A DNA stretch of 64,000 nucleotides. It comes from Ryuthela nishihirai. Its lineage: Eukaryota > Arthropoda > Arachnida > Araneae > Heptathelidae. Made by a program: the position numbers and the translations under genes. Position 1 is the first letter of the stretch. Every line of letters begins with the position of its first letter. The DNA lies in contig JAWZYU010000025.1 of NCBI GenBank assembly GCA_038380435.1, positions 27,690,707-27,754,706 on the forward strand, in the 5' to 3' direction. The notes under the pieces are model-generated. The model worked only from the letters and a program-made list of their open reading frames with translations. It was not told where the DNA came from and did not search any database. Positions 10,671 through 23,495 of the stretch are shown in pieces.

Positions 10671-12285
10671 TTATGCCAATGGGAACCTAACCTAAAAGCT
10701 TTTTAATTTATAAGTAATAATCTAGTGAAAAAATGTGCCTGAAGATCAAATCTCAATTTTCAACAATATTTGCTCAGTATTTAATACTTCCCAGGTCACC
10801 ATTGAACATATTTGTTGATAGAATCCGAAATGAGAGGTCAAGGATATCAATAGATGGCTTTGTACAACACACAAAACTTCGATTTTTTTTAGATATATCT
10901 TTTAAAAATACTTCATTCAAGCTTGAAAAATAATATTTTAAATTTTATGCATATTTTATTAAACTACAATATAAATAATTCGATAAAGTCATCTGATTGC
11001 CATTTCTTAGTAGCACTAAATGGTATTGCTGATTTGCTTGTTAACATTCCTTTTTGCTGAAGTAACCTGATTTAAGCTCATGAGTTTGATTTAAACTATT
11101 AACAAATTTTTTTTCCTTAAATTTTCGAAAATCTAAAAATTTGCAAAAAAAAATTTTTTTTTTTTTAAAAACCGTAGATTTTGGAAATAATTATAAAATA
11201 CGTACCACATTTTTTCCCCATTTTACACTCTTTTCTGCATGAACCTATTTCAGTATTCCCAGAATTATTTTTATAATTTTTTTTTCACAGCATTTTATGC
11301 ATCTTTCCCACTCTTAAATCGAAACTGGAAATCAAAACATCCATTTTGGTTGCAGCTGCACTTAATTATATTATGGCTCCACTGCATTAGAAGCAAGTGA
11401 CTCGCATAAGCTATCTCCGTTCCATGTGTTATAAGTGGCTCCATAATGGATTGTTCACAGTTTTGATCCAGCATATTGAATACCCTTTGTGAAGGTAGTA
11501 TTTACTTTTTTTATGTTTAAACCTTAGTTTTCATTTTAGTAGATTTATTTTCATAAATTATCCATCTTTTTGTTGATCGATAAGTATTGATTTTTCATAG
11601 TTATGTTACATCGGATAGCATACAACTTGTTGCTGTAGATATATTATTTGACATCACATTAGGTTACATATTATTTTATTTTTATTACTTTTCCAGTAAA
11701 ATTTTGATCTAGTGTTTTCTGCAAATAAATGTGGTCTTGGATATGGGAGCAAATTCATTTCTGTAGATTTATTTCCATAAGTTAGCGATTTTTTTTTGGT
11801 TGACTGATTTATCGATCTCTCTGAGCTTAAAAGTGGTTGCAGATATTATATTTAAAATCCCATTATCTGATATGTAATTTTTCTTTTATTATTTCTTGGG
11901 CTTTTAGTAAAAAAAACTTTGAATTTGTACTGTTTTCCGAAAATGAATGAGTTCTTGGATACGGATGCAAAGTGGACTTCCTTGGCACAGAAATCAGTCA
12001 TCATGTGGGAGGGCAATTTTTGAAAGGGTTTATTACCCACACACACACTAAGCTCACTGTGAATGTTTCACTCCCCCCCCCCCAGAAAAATTATATTTAA
12101 AAAAATTTAAATTGATAATTAAAAAGATTTAAATAGATTTTATTATGAGCCATATTTTTATATTATCAGTTATATTTTCCCTTTAAATGCATATTTCTTT
12201 GCATTTAATGAGCTTTGAAGTTTTTCTTGGCACCTATAGAGGTCTCTTTGCTCCTCCTGCTCATTACTTTTACAGATACAAGATA
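10671..12285. other. Intergenic, very AT-rich
   Basis: Long A and T runs, for example at 11105-11170. A loosely repeated phrase occurs at about 11530-11590, 11755-11820 and 11930 (TAGATTTATTTTCATAA, TCGATxxxT), suggesting an old tandem duplication. No coding or RNA feature recognised. Confidence 0.4.
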
Positions 12286-12288
12286 AGT

Positions 12289-12319
<31 letters not shown>

Positions 12320-12328
12320 GGGGGGGGG
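12286..12328. repeat. (GT)n then long poly-G tract
   Basis: A GTGTGTGTGTGTG run is followed by about 26 G. It is slippage-prone, and its length in the assembly may be unreliable. Just after it, ACACCCACCACTTATGC is imperfectly repeated at 12349 and 12376. Confidence 0.9.
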
Positions 12329-12399
12329 CTGTAAGAAAAGATCCTGACACCCACCACTTATGCTGACTTATGCTTGACACCCACCACTTATGCCACTTA

Positions 12400-14618
12400 T
12401 GCATGGCAGAAGGCCATGAAACAATTTTATCTGCACTAGAGCAATACCATATTATGAACAGGAAAATGAAGTATGACTTTGGCAAGTTGATTGAGCACTA
12501 TTGGAATGATTTAAGATGCAGAGGAATGCTGGTTTCCCCATCAACAGCCCCATTTTAAAAGCACTGGCAGAAAAAAATTTGCAAAACAATAAAGCATGAG
12601 AATTAGACATGATAATAGATGGCTTGATCATTTTAAAAATAGGGATAACATTGTTTATGTGAAAGTCGTGGACAGGTCCTGTCAGCAGATTCAAAAAAGA
12701 CAAATGAATGGGCGAAAGTGTATGGGAGGAGTATAAAAAATGTTACAGAGAAGGTGAGATTTACAGTGCAGGTGAAACTATACTGTTTTATAAGATGATG
12801 CCCGATGCAATGTTTAAATTCACAGGTGACTAACGTGTTGGTGGCAAAACAATTGTTTAGCTGTTTTATTAAACATATCTGGAACTGACAAAAAAGACTT
12901 GGTTATTGGTAATTTACAAAAATCCATATTGTTTAAAAAATGCAATGAAACTTTCTGTTGAAGATGCATCTAATAAAAAGCATGGACGACTTGCAATATT
13001 TTTTGGCAATATGTAAGTAGAAATTATGTAAATTTACCATTATTATCTGCTTTTGATGTAAAAACAATATATACAATATTAAAAACTAGCAGTTATGAAT
13101 AGGCAATTAAGTTTGTACAAATATTAACTTCATCTAATTCTCTGGCTGGTTTGTTTTTTTAATGGTAAAGTTGAAGCACAAGTTTACACAAATGTTTTCT
13201 TTATGTACTGATTAAACAGCTAATGTATTCACTAGTTTCTTGTGCCACTGAATTCTTTTAAAAAAGGTTTTTATGGGTTACTGAAGAAACATTATATATC
13301 TGCTGTAATAATTATCAATAATTCTGACCCTTATGGAAATGTGTCAAAAAAATTGTATTTAGCCAACGGCATTAATTCACAAAAATTTCAGAATATTCCC
13401 GCAAGTATCATTTTTTCAGATAACAGATGATTCTTTTTCTTTGCTAAGTGTAGAATAATTTATGTTTATATAGAAATGCTGCGTAAAATTTAAAATTCTT
13501 TGGGTAAACTATTGTGAATAACAAAACTGCCCTTAATTTGAAATGATGCATTAGGTAGATATGTGTGTGCCTAGGTAGACACTATTAGGTTGTTTACCGA
13601 TGTAAAAGTTAAAAGACTGCCCTTAAGAGCAAGAAACTGAAATAACAGACTGATGTTATATGACATGAACCCAATGAATAACAGAAGATGAACATGACAC
13701 CAATATGAAACCACATCACCATCCATCTTGGGATCAATAATTATATCCTGCAAAAATTACAAAATGTTTTCAAATGATGTGTTTGTTTTCAGAACGTTTT
13801 ACTTTTATGCCTAAACAGTCTAGTAGTGTATATCTATGAACTGAATAGTTTTAATAATATGATTTTTATTGAAAATCAATACATGCATATTTATTAGTTT
13901 ATTAAGTTTTCTGATTTGTCAGATGATATCCATCATATAATTGGGATAAATTATTCATAGCATTAAATATTTTATAGTTGACAACATTGTTTACATTGAG
14001 TATGATTTATTCATTTTTTTTAATCTTTTGCAACAGATGTTTCATCACAAAAAAGCAAAAAAAAATGTTTTTTTTCGCCACACTAAGCCATGTTTTTCTT
14101 AAACCACTTAATTTGAAAATTGTTTGGTAATATTCATTAAATCTTTTAATTGCCATTTACATGAAAAATAAAACCCAACAGCAATGTGTTCTATAAAAGT
14201 GGTTCAGAAATCATCAAAGATTGAACTGAAGCATTTGAGTTTTCATACTAACAAACATTTTCAAGTTGAATGCAATTTGTTATTTGCTGGCTTTATTGGT
14301 ACCTAACAGTAGAAATTCAAACTAATGGATGATTTGAGAAATGTGATTAAAGATATTTCATTAGTGTCTGTCCAACACAAAAATTATTTTTCATTTATCT
14401 CAAGATGACTTACGGATAAGGGATTAAATTGCTGCTGTCAATGAACTTTTGATCACCACACTCTTATCTCTTAAGTTTTTAACAATTAATAGGTTTCCAT
14501 GCAAATTTCATTACACTAACAAAAAGTGCAATTATTTTTTAAAAAATGCAATACTGTGAATAAAAATTTTTTTTTTATCGCAGATTATCAACTGTTTGAG
14601 CAATTGACTGAAATAATA
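12400..14618. other. Intergenic, no recognised feature
   Basis: AT-rich sequence with chance short frames. No transposase, SINE head or exon signal recognised. Confidence 0.4.
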
Positions 14619-14971
14619 AGGGTTGGGGAGGCAGCACACCAGGATCATAATCTGCAGTTCCCAGGTTCTAGTTCCAGCTGGGCCAGCATTCAAATTTATC
14701 TCCACAAAACTCCCTGCCCTCTGATGTGCTTGGAAGGGCCATTGTCCTTTGGATGGGACATTAAGTCGTAACCCCATGTATGGGAGAGCCATACCCTGTG
14801 CACATTAAAGGAATATGCTTTATGGCTTTGACACGAGGCTACCATCTGTCTCCTAACAGCTCTCCAGTGGGCCCCTTCCCTCAACCTTCTTTGAGCCATT
14901 GGGGCCCTTCGGACCTGGCCATTTAGCCCATTGTGTGCAAAAAAGGGCTGTTCAGAGGTAAAACAATCTGA
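14619..14971 (+). repeat. SINE family A with deleted box A
   Basis: The copy starts GGTTGGGGAGGCAGCACACC, so the GGCTCAGTCGGTAG block is missing. Box B-like GGTTCTAGTTCC, the core and the tail GAGGTAAAACAA are present but diverged. Confidence 0.85.
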
Positions 14972-15248
14972 TTTAATGTATTTCTTCTCCAGCCTCTTGT
15001 GTTTTGTGTATATCTAAGAATAATGACTGTTTCATTGTGCTAGCTGTGTATTGTGTATAGGTGTGGAATTTGAAGGTATAATGTCATACTAAATTTTATG
15101 AAAGCAAACACCTGTTGCAGGCTACACAGATGATGCAAATAAGTTGCATTTTGCATGATATAACTCTTCCAGATTCGTCTAGTTAGATATGTCTATTATA
15201 TGGATATTTTAAATTTGCTAGAAAGTTATTTGTATAGTACTTTATATA

Positions 15249-16026
15249 TACACTGAAGTGCCATTGAATTAAGGATAGGAGACATTACCAAATTCAGTAC
15301 CACAAGTCCCGCATTAGCATGCATGCAGGGCTGAAACTCTGCTCATATTAATGCTGTCAGCTTTGGCATCCTCAAGCATTTGTCATGAGAAGTGTAATGG
15401 GAAAGGCGAGGGATTTAGATGCATTTGACAGGGGGCAGATCGTAGATACCAGACGGATGGGACACTCGATCTCCAAAATTGTCAACGAACTTGGATTTTC
15501 TCATACGACAGTTTTAAGAGTGTTCCAGGAATATGAGCTGGTGGTGGTTCAGTGATGGCCTGGAGTGTCTTCAGTTGGATGTATGTGGGATCTTTGGTAC
15601 ATGTACCAACAACTCTCAATGCATCCCGGTATGTAGAACTCATGGCTGACCATTTATGGCCATCTTGCATCCCAATGGAGATGGCGTCTACAAGCAAGAG
15701 AACTATTCATCTCACAGGTCCAGATTGACTACTGGATGGTTGCAGGAGGCATTCTGTTGACTTTAAAAGAATGAATTGGCCACCTAGAAGCCCAGATTTA
15801 AATCCCATCGAAAATGTTTGGGATACCATCAAGCACAGTGTTCTGGCCAGTGTTCCAGCAGTGACGACCTTGAGTGAATTGTGGACAGTTCTGGAGGATG
15901 CATGGGTCACCATACCTGTGGAAATTTACGCAAGCTTGTGAAGTCCTTGCCTTGTCGTGTGACAGCTGTTATCAGGGCCAGGGGGGTCCAACATGTTACT
16001 AGGTTACTATCCATAATTCAGTGTAT
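15249..16026 (+). mobile_element. Tc1-like DNA transposon, internally deleted
   Basis: Inverted ends TACACTGAAGTGCCATTGAA (left) and ATAATTCAGTGTATA (right). Coding remnants: ARDLDAFDRGQIVDTRRMG, SISKIVNELGFSHTTV (helix-turn-helix) and NWPPRSPDLNPIENVWD (last catalytic motif) with a C-terminal helix. The middle, with the first two Asp motifs, is lost. Confidence 0.88.
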
Positions 16027-16029
16027 ATA

Positions 16030-17719
16030 TCACATGATGTATGATATATATATATAGAACAATTACAAAGTAGCTTTGCAGTTCAAATACTTATAATTGC
16101 TTATTTGTGATATGAAACAAAAATGAATGAGACACTGATCAAGATAAATACACGAAGTTTTCATATGGGTTTCAGAGGTGATGTTTCAGATATCAGAGAT
16201 TTTATTTCCTCACTCTATGGAGGACATTAAGAGCTATTAGGATGACAGTAATCTGATCTTTTAGTTCAGCGATGGATTGTACTAATGGTTACTAATAAAC
16301 TACATCCTTGACGATACCCCACACAAAGGAATTAAGGAAATATGGGTGCCTCATTCATTCCACTGTTTTGTTTCTGACAGTATTCCTGCCTGTTATCATG
16401 CATCACACAGCATCCAGTTTGCATAAATTTCTATGCCATTCATATGTTAAAGATCTGTTGGGATGATATTTTATTGTAATATGTGCAAAATCTTGACTGT
16501 ATGAATGCATTTGCTGATTTAGTTTCCTTAAACCAAATGCATTGCACTTTCTCTGACCTGTGTAATGTGCCATTTCTGGTTTTTGTACAGCATCACTTCC
16601 TGTGGATATGACAATAACTGTAAACTGATGAAAATCAAACTTGATGTATTTCCTTTCATTATTATGTTATTTGTTTTCCTTTCATGGCACAAATGAAGTA
16701 GTTTTATGTATATGTTTGAATTTGTAAAGCTAGTTAGTTGCAATATACAGAATAAATCCAAGCTACTGGATAGATCTATATGACCTTTTAAATAATTTTT
16801 TTTTTTGCATAGGAGCTAGGAATTTCTGTTTGCAACCCTGTCTGTCTATAATGATATAATGAAACAGTTGGCAATTTTTGCACACAAAGCAACCAGTTAT
16901 GATGTGCCTTAAATTAATTTTTAATGCATATTTCTGTGTGTGTGTGTTTTGTAAAAGATTACTCATCTGCAGCTTCTGTCAATGCAGTGTAAAACAGATT
17001 TTAAAAAATTGTGTAAATACTTCCACAGAATGGACTGTGTTCCGGAGGAGAAAAACGCACAATCTATTCAAATATACACTCTCAGGACAAAATGCAAGAT
17101 TATGTAACGTAAAAATGTAACAATTGTTACTATTTTGAAATACACATAATTTTCCATCATGGAGCAAATACCTTTTACACAAATATGAAAGATTCTCAAA
17201 AGAGGATGAAATATAGTGATATTAATATAGAGTGCCAATAAACAATAAGGCTGTAGTATTGGCCAGTGTAAAATCCCCTTGCCTAGTGACACGTGCAATA
17301 AGAATTTATGAATGAATCGTGATTTTTACTTTGCACAATGGGTATATAGATCTTCCTAATTTAATCATGTTTATGTATGGTATTAAACCATTACCTCAAA
17401 GTATGTTAGCACTGTTGTGTATTGTTAGTTGATGCAACTATGTGTTTATGTGGTGTAAAATTAGATTTACTCTTTAGCTCATGATGGTCCAAACAAATGG
17501 CAAATGGTTGTAAAGATGAATGAATATCACTTTTCAGTGGAGTCAGTTCCCAATATCGGACAATATCAGCATTAAAGGGTTAAAAATGCCAGTTAACTAG
17601 TAAGGGGTGATCATTCATAAATTACTATATAACACTGTTTGGCTGAATTTAAATCCTACCTTTTAATGCCACTAATGCAACCCCCCCCCCCCCTATTCCA
17701 TATAAATGTTTATAAGAGT
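16030..17719. other. Intergenic, no recognised feature
   Basis: AT-rich with chance frames and a C-run at about 17681. Nothing recognised. Confidence 0.4.
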
Positions 17720-17732
17720 CTTCATTTGTTTG

Positions 17733-18116
17733 GGGCAGGGGTGGCTCAGTTGGTAGTGCGCCAGGCTCATAATCTGCAGTTCCCAGGTTCGAGTCCCAGC
17801 TGGGTCAGTGTTGAGATTTATCTCTGCAAAACTCCCCGCCCTGCCCACGGTCAATAGGGAACACTGATGGGTTTGGAAAGGCTGCTGTCTGTCGGATGGG
17901 ACGTTAAGCCATGGCCCCGTGTGCGGGAGAACCATACCATGTGCATGTTAAAGAACACGCTGGATGGCCTTGATGGGAGGTTACCATCTGTCTCCCAACA
18001 GCTATTTCAGTGGGTCCCCTCTCCCAACCTTCTTTGAGCCTTCGGGATCCATGTGACCTGGCCATTTAGCCCATGGTGTGCAAAAAAGTGCCGCTCAGAG
18101 GTAAAACAACCCAACC
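17733..18116 (+). repeat. SINE family A, full length, 13-bp target duplication
   Basis: Intact boxes A and B, core and CAACCC tail. Target duplication CTTCATTTGTTTG at 17720-17732 and 18117-18129. Confidence 0.95.
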
Positions 18117-18129
18117 CTTCATTTGTTTG

Positions 18130-19045
18130 TAGGCTAATCAACAGATAATAGGATATCAAATAGTATGTACATGTGATAATATAATAAACTAGCTGATTTT
18201 TGTCATCAGAAAAAATTTTGTCTTTGGAAAGAAAATTTCTGATTTCCGAAACAAGTATAGCATTTTTGTATTATATATATTGCCAAATCTAAATCTCCCT
18301 CTTTACCACGTAAACGTAACAAAGTCGCCATTTCCTCACAAGGTGTTACATAATCTATGTATGGCACCTGATTTGAAATGGATAGATTTTGCTGATGTGT
18401 GCATTATTACATTATTTCAAAAAACGTATGAATGAATGTACTAGCTTATAAAGTTTTAAAAATACCGTCACATTTGAATGCAAATAAGATTTAATTTATG
18501 AAATGTAAAAGTTTTTCACAGTTACTCTATGAATTTTGGTCCTACATACCTTTTTTCATTATTGTTCTCAAAATTTATAATTTTGTGTGAATGATTTCTA
18601 TATTGCTTGTTTTTTTATGGTGTTATTTTTCCATTTTCGTTTATTGTCCCCATACAATTCCTTTTACAGGTAATCTGCAAATCTTAAGGCTGGGGTTCCC
18701 TAACCCACAGTCATGACTCAAACTTAATTGTGAGGTCTTTCCTATGGGTTGCAAAAAGCTCAGCCAGTTAGCCTATTGTAGCTACCACCTAGGCCAGATT
18801 GTCCATTAGGCACAGTGTTTAAGGCTTATGAAAAGTAGGGACCTACAACATTCTTAGTTGATTCAGAAACAAGAAAAAATTGTTAAATCGAACTTCATAA
18901 TTGAATTTCATTGAATTACTCTTAGAAATTGCCTCTTTTTAAAGTACATGTACTGATGTAGAAATGTTGAAATAGTGGTATATATATATATACAAATGCA
19001 AATTTATTTAAATGATTCTTGAGTCGATAAACATAACAGGTATAA
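18130..19045. other. Intergenic, mostly unassigned
   Basis: AT-rich. At 18690-18800 GGGGTTCCCTAACCCACAG followed by TCATGACTC and a GGGTTGCAAAA phrase recalls the end of a hAT-type element, but no partner end was found. Confidence 0.35.
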
Positions 19046-19522
19046 TACAGGGTTTTCCAAAAGTAGGTTTGCAAATTTTCTAGGATGTACATATTTATTA
19101 ATGGTAGATAAAAAATCAAATACATAGAAATTTAGCAAAACACTTCATTTTGTCAGATATATCAGAGTAACAGTACAATGTGACTTCTGGATATAACATG
19201 ACAAATATCCCACCTATAATCAATTTCTACCCAAGTGTGATGAAGCTTGTCTGTTGTGACTTCTGAAATTTCACCTGTAATTCTTGCTCGTAAATTATCA
19301 CCATTTCTAGGTAAAGGTAAGAATAAATCCCCATAAGAAAAGGCCTAGTGGAATTAGGGTATTGGGGTGGCCATGATATCAGACCCACTTAGCCTCCCCA
19401 CCGATTTGGAAAACTGATACATCTGAAAAACTACATTTCTATGTATTTGATTTGTATCTACCGTTTATTAATAATGTAACATTCTCCCCAAATTGTAAGT
19501 CTACTATTGAAACATTCCGTAT
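19046..19522 (-). mobile_element. Internally deleted mariner/IS630-type element with about 80-bp inverted ends
   Basis: The left end (ACAGGGTTTTCCAAAAGTAG then AGGTTTGCAAATTT and TCAAATACATAGAAAT) is the imperfect reverse complement of 19430-19520 (ATTTCTATGTATTTGATTT, TATCTACC, TTGTAAGTCTACT). Between them the minus strand encodes a decayed transposase C-terminus: FLPLPRNGDNLRARITGEIS, then HHTWVEIDYRWDICH, a pattern I know from arthropod mariner-like transposases. Confidence 0.7.
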
Positions 19523-20577
19523 GTCTTAAGTAAATGGAAATTAAATGTTAACTTTGTGGCTTTTTTGTTAGCAAATCACAGATCACATTTTCAAGCTTAA
19601 TTTTTTTGGCAAAAGCTCATTCTTAATTGAGAGTAGTGGAAGTGAAGACATCAATTTCTGCCCCGTAGTTGACCACAGACAGTTGTTTATACACTGGTGT
19701 TCAAAAGTTGAGCATAGTTGACAAAATGGATAAAGTGAAAATTACGAGACAGACTGTCATGGGCTCTATAGTGTAGATGGAATATAAAAGGAAGAAAGAA
19801 ATGTATAAGATATAAAATACAGGAGAAACTGGAGCAATGCACTGTTGTACAATAGGAGAGCAAATGGGGAAGTTACCTGAACGTGCATATAATTGTGCAC
19901 GAAAATTTGTTATGTCTGTAATGACCCCTGACAGCGATACAAGTGTCATATTAACATTCATGTTGTGTTAACGAAGGTAGTAAGGTCCTGCAGCATTAGA
20001 TCCCATTTCTATACAAGAGCAGATCAGAGCTCCAGGAGTGTTCTGGTAGGAGTTTGACACAGAGATTCATCTCTCCAAAACATTCCATATCTTCATAGGA
20101 GTGTATGTGATGAATATGCTGGCCATGGCATACGCTAGATGTCTTCATTTTCAAGATAATATTGACTTAAAGCAGCCTTATGTGAATGTGTGTTATAGTT
20201 CATAAACAAGAATTGTTGGCTTAACAGCACCCTGTAAAAGCCTTATGTAGGGTCGAAGATTTCTGATTATCTGTAGAGTCGACTATCTATAGGTCTGTGT
20301 AGGGTCGAGGCCTGTCGGAGTTCCTCCAGAAAAGACATGGAGCAATGTGCAGCAGTGTGACGTAATGCTACCCCAGACAGTAAACCACCCCCTCTGTAAT
20401 GGTGTATTTTTTTCTATTGCTTGAGGGGAGATGACGGTTTCCGGGGTTATCTCATGACAACACTATGGCTATCACTCTAACTATATCTGGATTCGTCACA
20501 GAACATTGGCCCATTGGTTTGCTGTCTGTCTCCATGTTTGCACCATGACAATCTGCCTCTTCTCCGTGATGGAGTGC

Positions 20578-20767
20578 CAACATTGAGATTTATCTCTGCA
20601 AAACCTCTACCCTATTGGAGTCAGGTCGATGGGCTTTAGAATGCCATCTGTCGGATGGGACCTAATACCTGTGCGTGTTAAAGAACACACTGGATGGTCT
20701 TGACAAGAGACCATCATTTGTCCCATTGTGTAAAAAAAGCTGCTGCTCAAAGGTGAAACAACCCAAT
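20578..20767 (+). repeat. SINE family A, 5'-truncated and decayed
   Basis: It begins at the core (CATTGAGATTTATCTCTGC) without the tRNA head, keeps TCGGATGGGACC and TTAAAGAACAC, and ends GAAACAACCCAA. Several deletions. It lies inside the Tc1-like element. Confidence 0.8.
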
Positions 20768-21199
20768 TCCCTGACAGAGCTAGTGGGGTGCAAATGTAGG
20801 TTGTCTCTCATAAAGACCTTGTTTGTGAAACCTGTTTGCCTTTGTCCACAATCTGCAGACAGCTCCTACTGCAAGCTCTCTCACTGACGTATCTGTTAGT
20901 GCCATATAGTGGTCATCCTGAGCTGTTGTAGGTTGCGGTCGACCCTGCACACGTGGACGAATAATAATTTTTGGCTCTGGTGCCTTTCCCACGGCCTTGA
21001 TATCATTGATTGCTGCACACCTATTGTCAGGACCAGACATGCATAAGCTGAGCTACAGCTTAAGGCCTTCGTGATTGTAAGAGACCTCAGAAAATTTAAG
21101 TTTACTGTGCCATGATTTTTTAAAAGGTATTTAAACTAATCTTTTGTACAAACACTAATCGTCTCAATGTACAATCATCATTGTATACCAATGCTAGTA

Positions 21200-21581
21200 G
21201 GGGCGGGGGTGGCTCAGTCGGTAGCGCGCCAGGCTCGTAATCTGTAGTTCCCAGGTTCGAGTCCCAGCTGGGTCAGCGTTGAGATTTATCTCCGCAAAAT
21301 TCCCCGCCCTGCCCACGGTCAGTAGGGGACACCGATGGGCTTGGAAAGGCCGCCGTCCGTCGGATGGGACGTTAAGCCGTGGCCCCGTGTGTGGGAGAGC
21401 CATACCCTGTGCACGTTAAAGAACACGCTGGATGGCCTTGACGGGAGGCTATCATCTGTCTCCCAACAGCTGTTCCAGTGGGTCCCCTCCCCCAACCTTC
21501 TCTGAGCCTTCGGGGTCCATGTGACCTGGCCATTTAGCCCATGGTGTGCAAAAAAGTGCCGCTCAGAGGTAAAACAACCCA
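21200..21581 (+). repeat. SINE family A, near-consensus copy
   Basis: Complete head, core and tail, among the best-preserved in the window. Target duplication ACCAATGCTAGTA at 21187-21199 and 21582-21594. Inserted in the older Tc1-like element. Confidence 0.96.
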
Positions 21582-21811
21582 ACCAATGCTAGTATAATGT
21601 TCTCATGATGCCTTTTTCGTTTACTTTTTAAGAAAATCTAGGAAAAGTAAAGGATGATACAACTGAGCCGGAAAAAAGTGTAAAAGGAGACCAAGAGACT
21701 GGATTTCTTTTGCAGTATAACATTTCCTCCTTAGTTTTTAAGGCTTTTCACTATTTTCAACAAATTTAAATGTGGATAAGTTTAGTAATTTTTTTCTACA
21801 TTGCCATTACT

Positions 21812-21870
21812 AGCATTCTCAAACCTATGGTGTTGGGGGGGACCTCCCCCCCAACACCATAGCTTTGAGA
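21812..21870. repeat. Perfectly folding palindrome around a G/C-rich centre
   Basis: TCTCAAACCTATGGTGTTGG then GGGG is mirrored by CCCC, CCAACACCATAGCTTTGAGA. The arms are about 24 bp with one small mismatch and almost no loop. Confidence 0.85.
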
Positions 21871-21873
21871 ATG

Positions 21874-22108
21874 CCGGCCCTGATTTCGATTTCAGAATTT
21901 TTGTGGTCTCTTAAACTTACCATAGCTAGAGCCTTTTTTAATTTGTTATAGCTTAGGGTCTCAGAAGGTCAGAAGGATTAAAAAAAGGTGGGGGGGGGGG
22001 CTCTTAGATCCGGCCCTGATTTCGATTTCAGAATTTTTGTGGTCTCTTAAACTTACCATAGCTAGAGCCTTTTTTAATTTGTTATATCTTAGGGTCTCAG
22101 AAGGTCAG
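21874..22108. repeat. Direct repeat, two 99-bp copies
   Basis: CCGGCCCTGATTTCGATTTC at 21874 recurs at 22010, with the following sequence to GGTCTCAGAAGGTCAG almost identical. The copies are separated by 37 bp including a poly-G run. Confidence 0.9.
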
Positions 22109-22479
22109 TCTGACTCTGCTTTTGCCCTGTCAATGTCATTCTGTATTTGGCTTGATTCCAACATCCAGATTGCCTGACCACACGTAAGGACATCCATGTG
22201 TTTGTGTGGTATATTGTTACAGCAACAAATCTGTTCAAGCACAAACAGAATGTGGTGGCAACAAGAAATCATGTTTTCTACATCTAGCCCGTTATTTATA
22301 CTGTTATAGGTTTGCAGTTCTTGTCTACAAATTATATATGATCACATGATACTGCATCATTACTCACAGATTTGCATGTCCTCCATTATCTGCACATATC
22401 TTTCGCTGTTGTTCTTTGCCGGTTGTTTGTTCAACATAACCCATTTGGCCAACTATAACTTTTGGACACCATGTACTTT

Positions 22480-23490
22480 TTAACTTTGAAAAAGAACTTC
22501 CCCTCACTACTTGTTCTGAAAATGGGAGATATATTGCTACATCTGAAGCCAGACAGTGGTCCTGCTAACCACAGCTGTTTAGTAACAATATTTATATACA
22601 TATCTACTTGATGGGCTACGATTATGAGACTGCCCAGAGCCTAAAAAGACTTTAATCTGGTCTTGGGCACCGTTATTATTTGGGTCACTGAGCGAATGGA
22701 TCAGAATTTTGGGTCATGACAAAAAATATTTAAGCACCTTGGCTTAGTTTTAGGATGTAAAATAAAATCTCTTTTACTTTGTATTCTGATAAATACTACA
22801 TATCATGTTTTGACCATCGTTTTATATCTGCTTTTTACCACAAATTAATACTTGTTTTACTAAAATCGGGTATATATGTTTAGGTTCTTTATATTATGAT
22901 TAGTGTTCAAAATGTTTTATAAGTTCGTCACTGTGAAAACTTTTTTCATTTTAAAATAAAAGTTTGTAAACAATTAAGTAAAATTTAAGTTTTGTATAAT
23001 TTTTTTACAGTTAATAAAATATTTAAATTTGTGTGTAATTGTATAATTGCATTTTTTCTGTAAGATTATCATAAGATTTAAATTCTTGATATTAAGAATA
23101 TCCTAATTTACATATTTTTCAAAAATTTATCTCATAATTTCTTGCAATTAAGATTCATAACATGCTAAAAAGTTATGTGAATTTGATTAAAATGGCTAAA
23201 AAAATGAGCTTTTCTATTTTTTTCAAAGAATGACAACTTTGGGAGTCTGAATTTATTTTTTGATATACTGAAATATTTGAAGATGGCACCAGTTCAGAGG
23301 TGTGAAACTTATTTGCTATGAATGTCTGGATAAAATATGTCAACAATGAACTTTAGGAAGATCCTTTACAACCATGTCACAATGCAGCTCAATTATTTCT
23401 AGCCGAAAGTGTTTTGCAGCGGCGGCAATATGTTAGGTTGACAAATCTGCGAACAACGAAAGACCGCAGCAGTAAAGTTGACTGGAGTAA
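22480..23490. other. Intergenic, no recognised feature
   Basis: AT-rich. Nothing recognised on either strand. Confidence 0.4.
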
Positions 23491-23495
23491 GTATA

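Larger units (their letters stand above)
19690..22475 (-). mobile_element. Tc1-like transposon broken by nested SINE insertions
   Basis: Inverted ends TACACTGGTGTTCAAAAGTT (left) and AACTTTTGGACACCATGTA (right). On the minus strand GRPQPTTAQDDHYMALTDTS and a region with RFHKQGLYERQPTFAPH are the second helix-turn-helix of a Tc1 transposase, and 20000-20100 carries a C-terminal piece. SINE copies at 20578-20767 and 21200-21581 sit inside, and a duplicated 99-bp unit lies at 21874-22108. Decayed and inactive. Confidence 0.72.

Noticed and set aside
12270..12485. Open frame with a proline run
   Set aside because: The proline run is the translation of a poly-G tract; no conserved sequence around it.
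21200..21275. tRNA-Thr-like sequence
   Set aside because: Head of SINE A with target duplication; not an independent tRNA gene.
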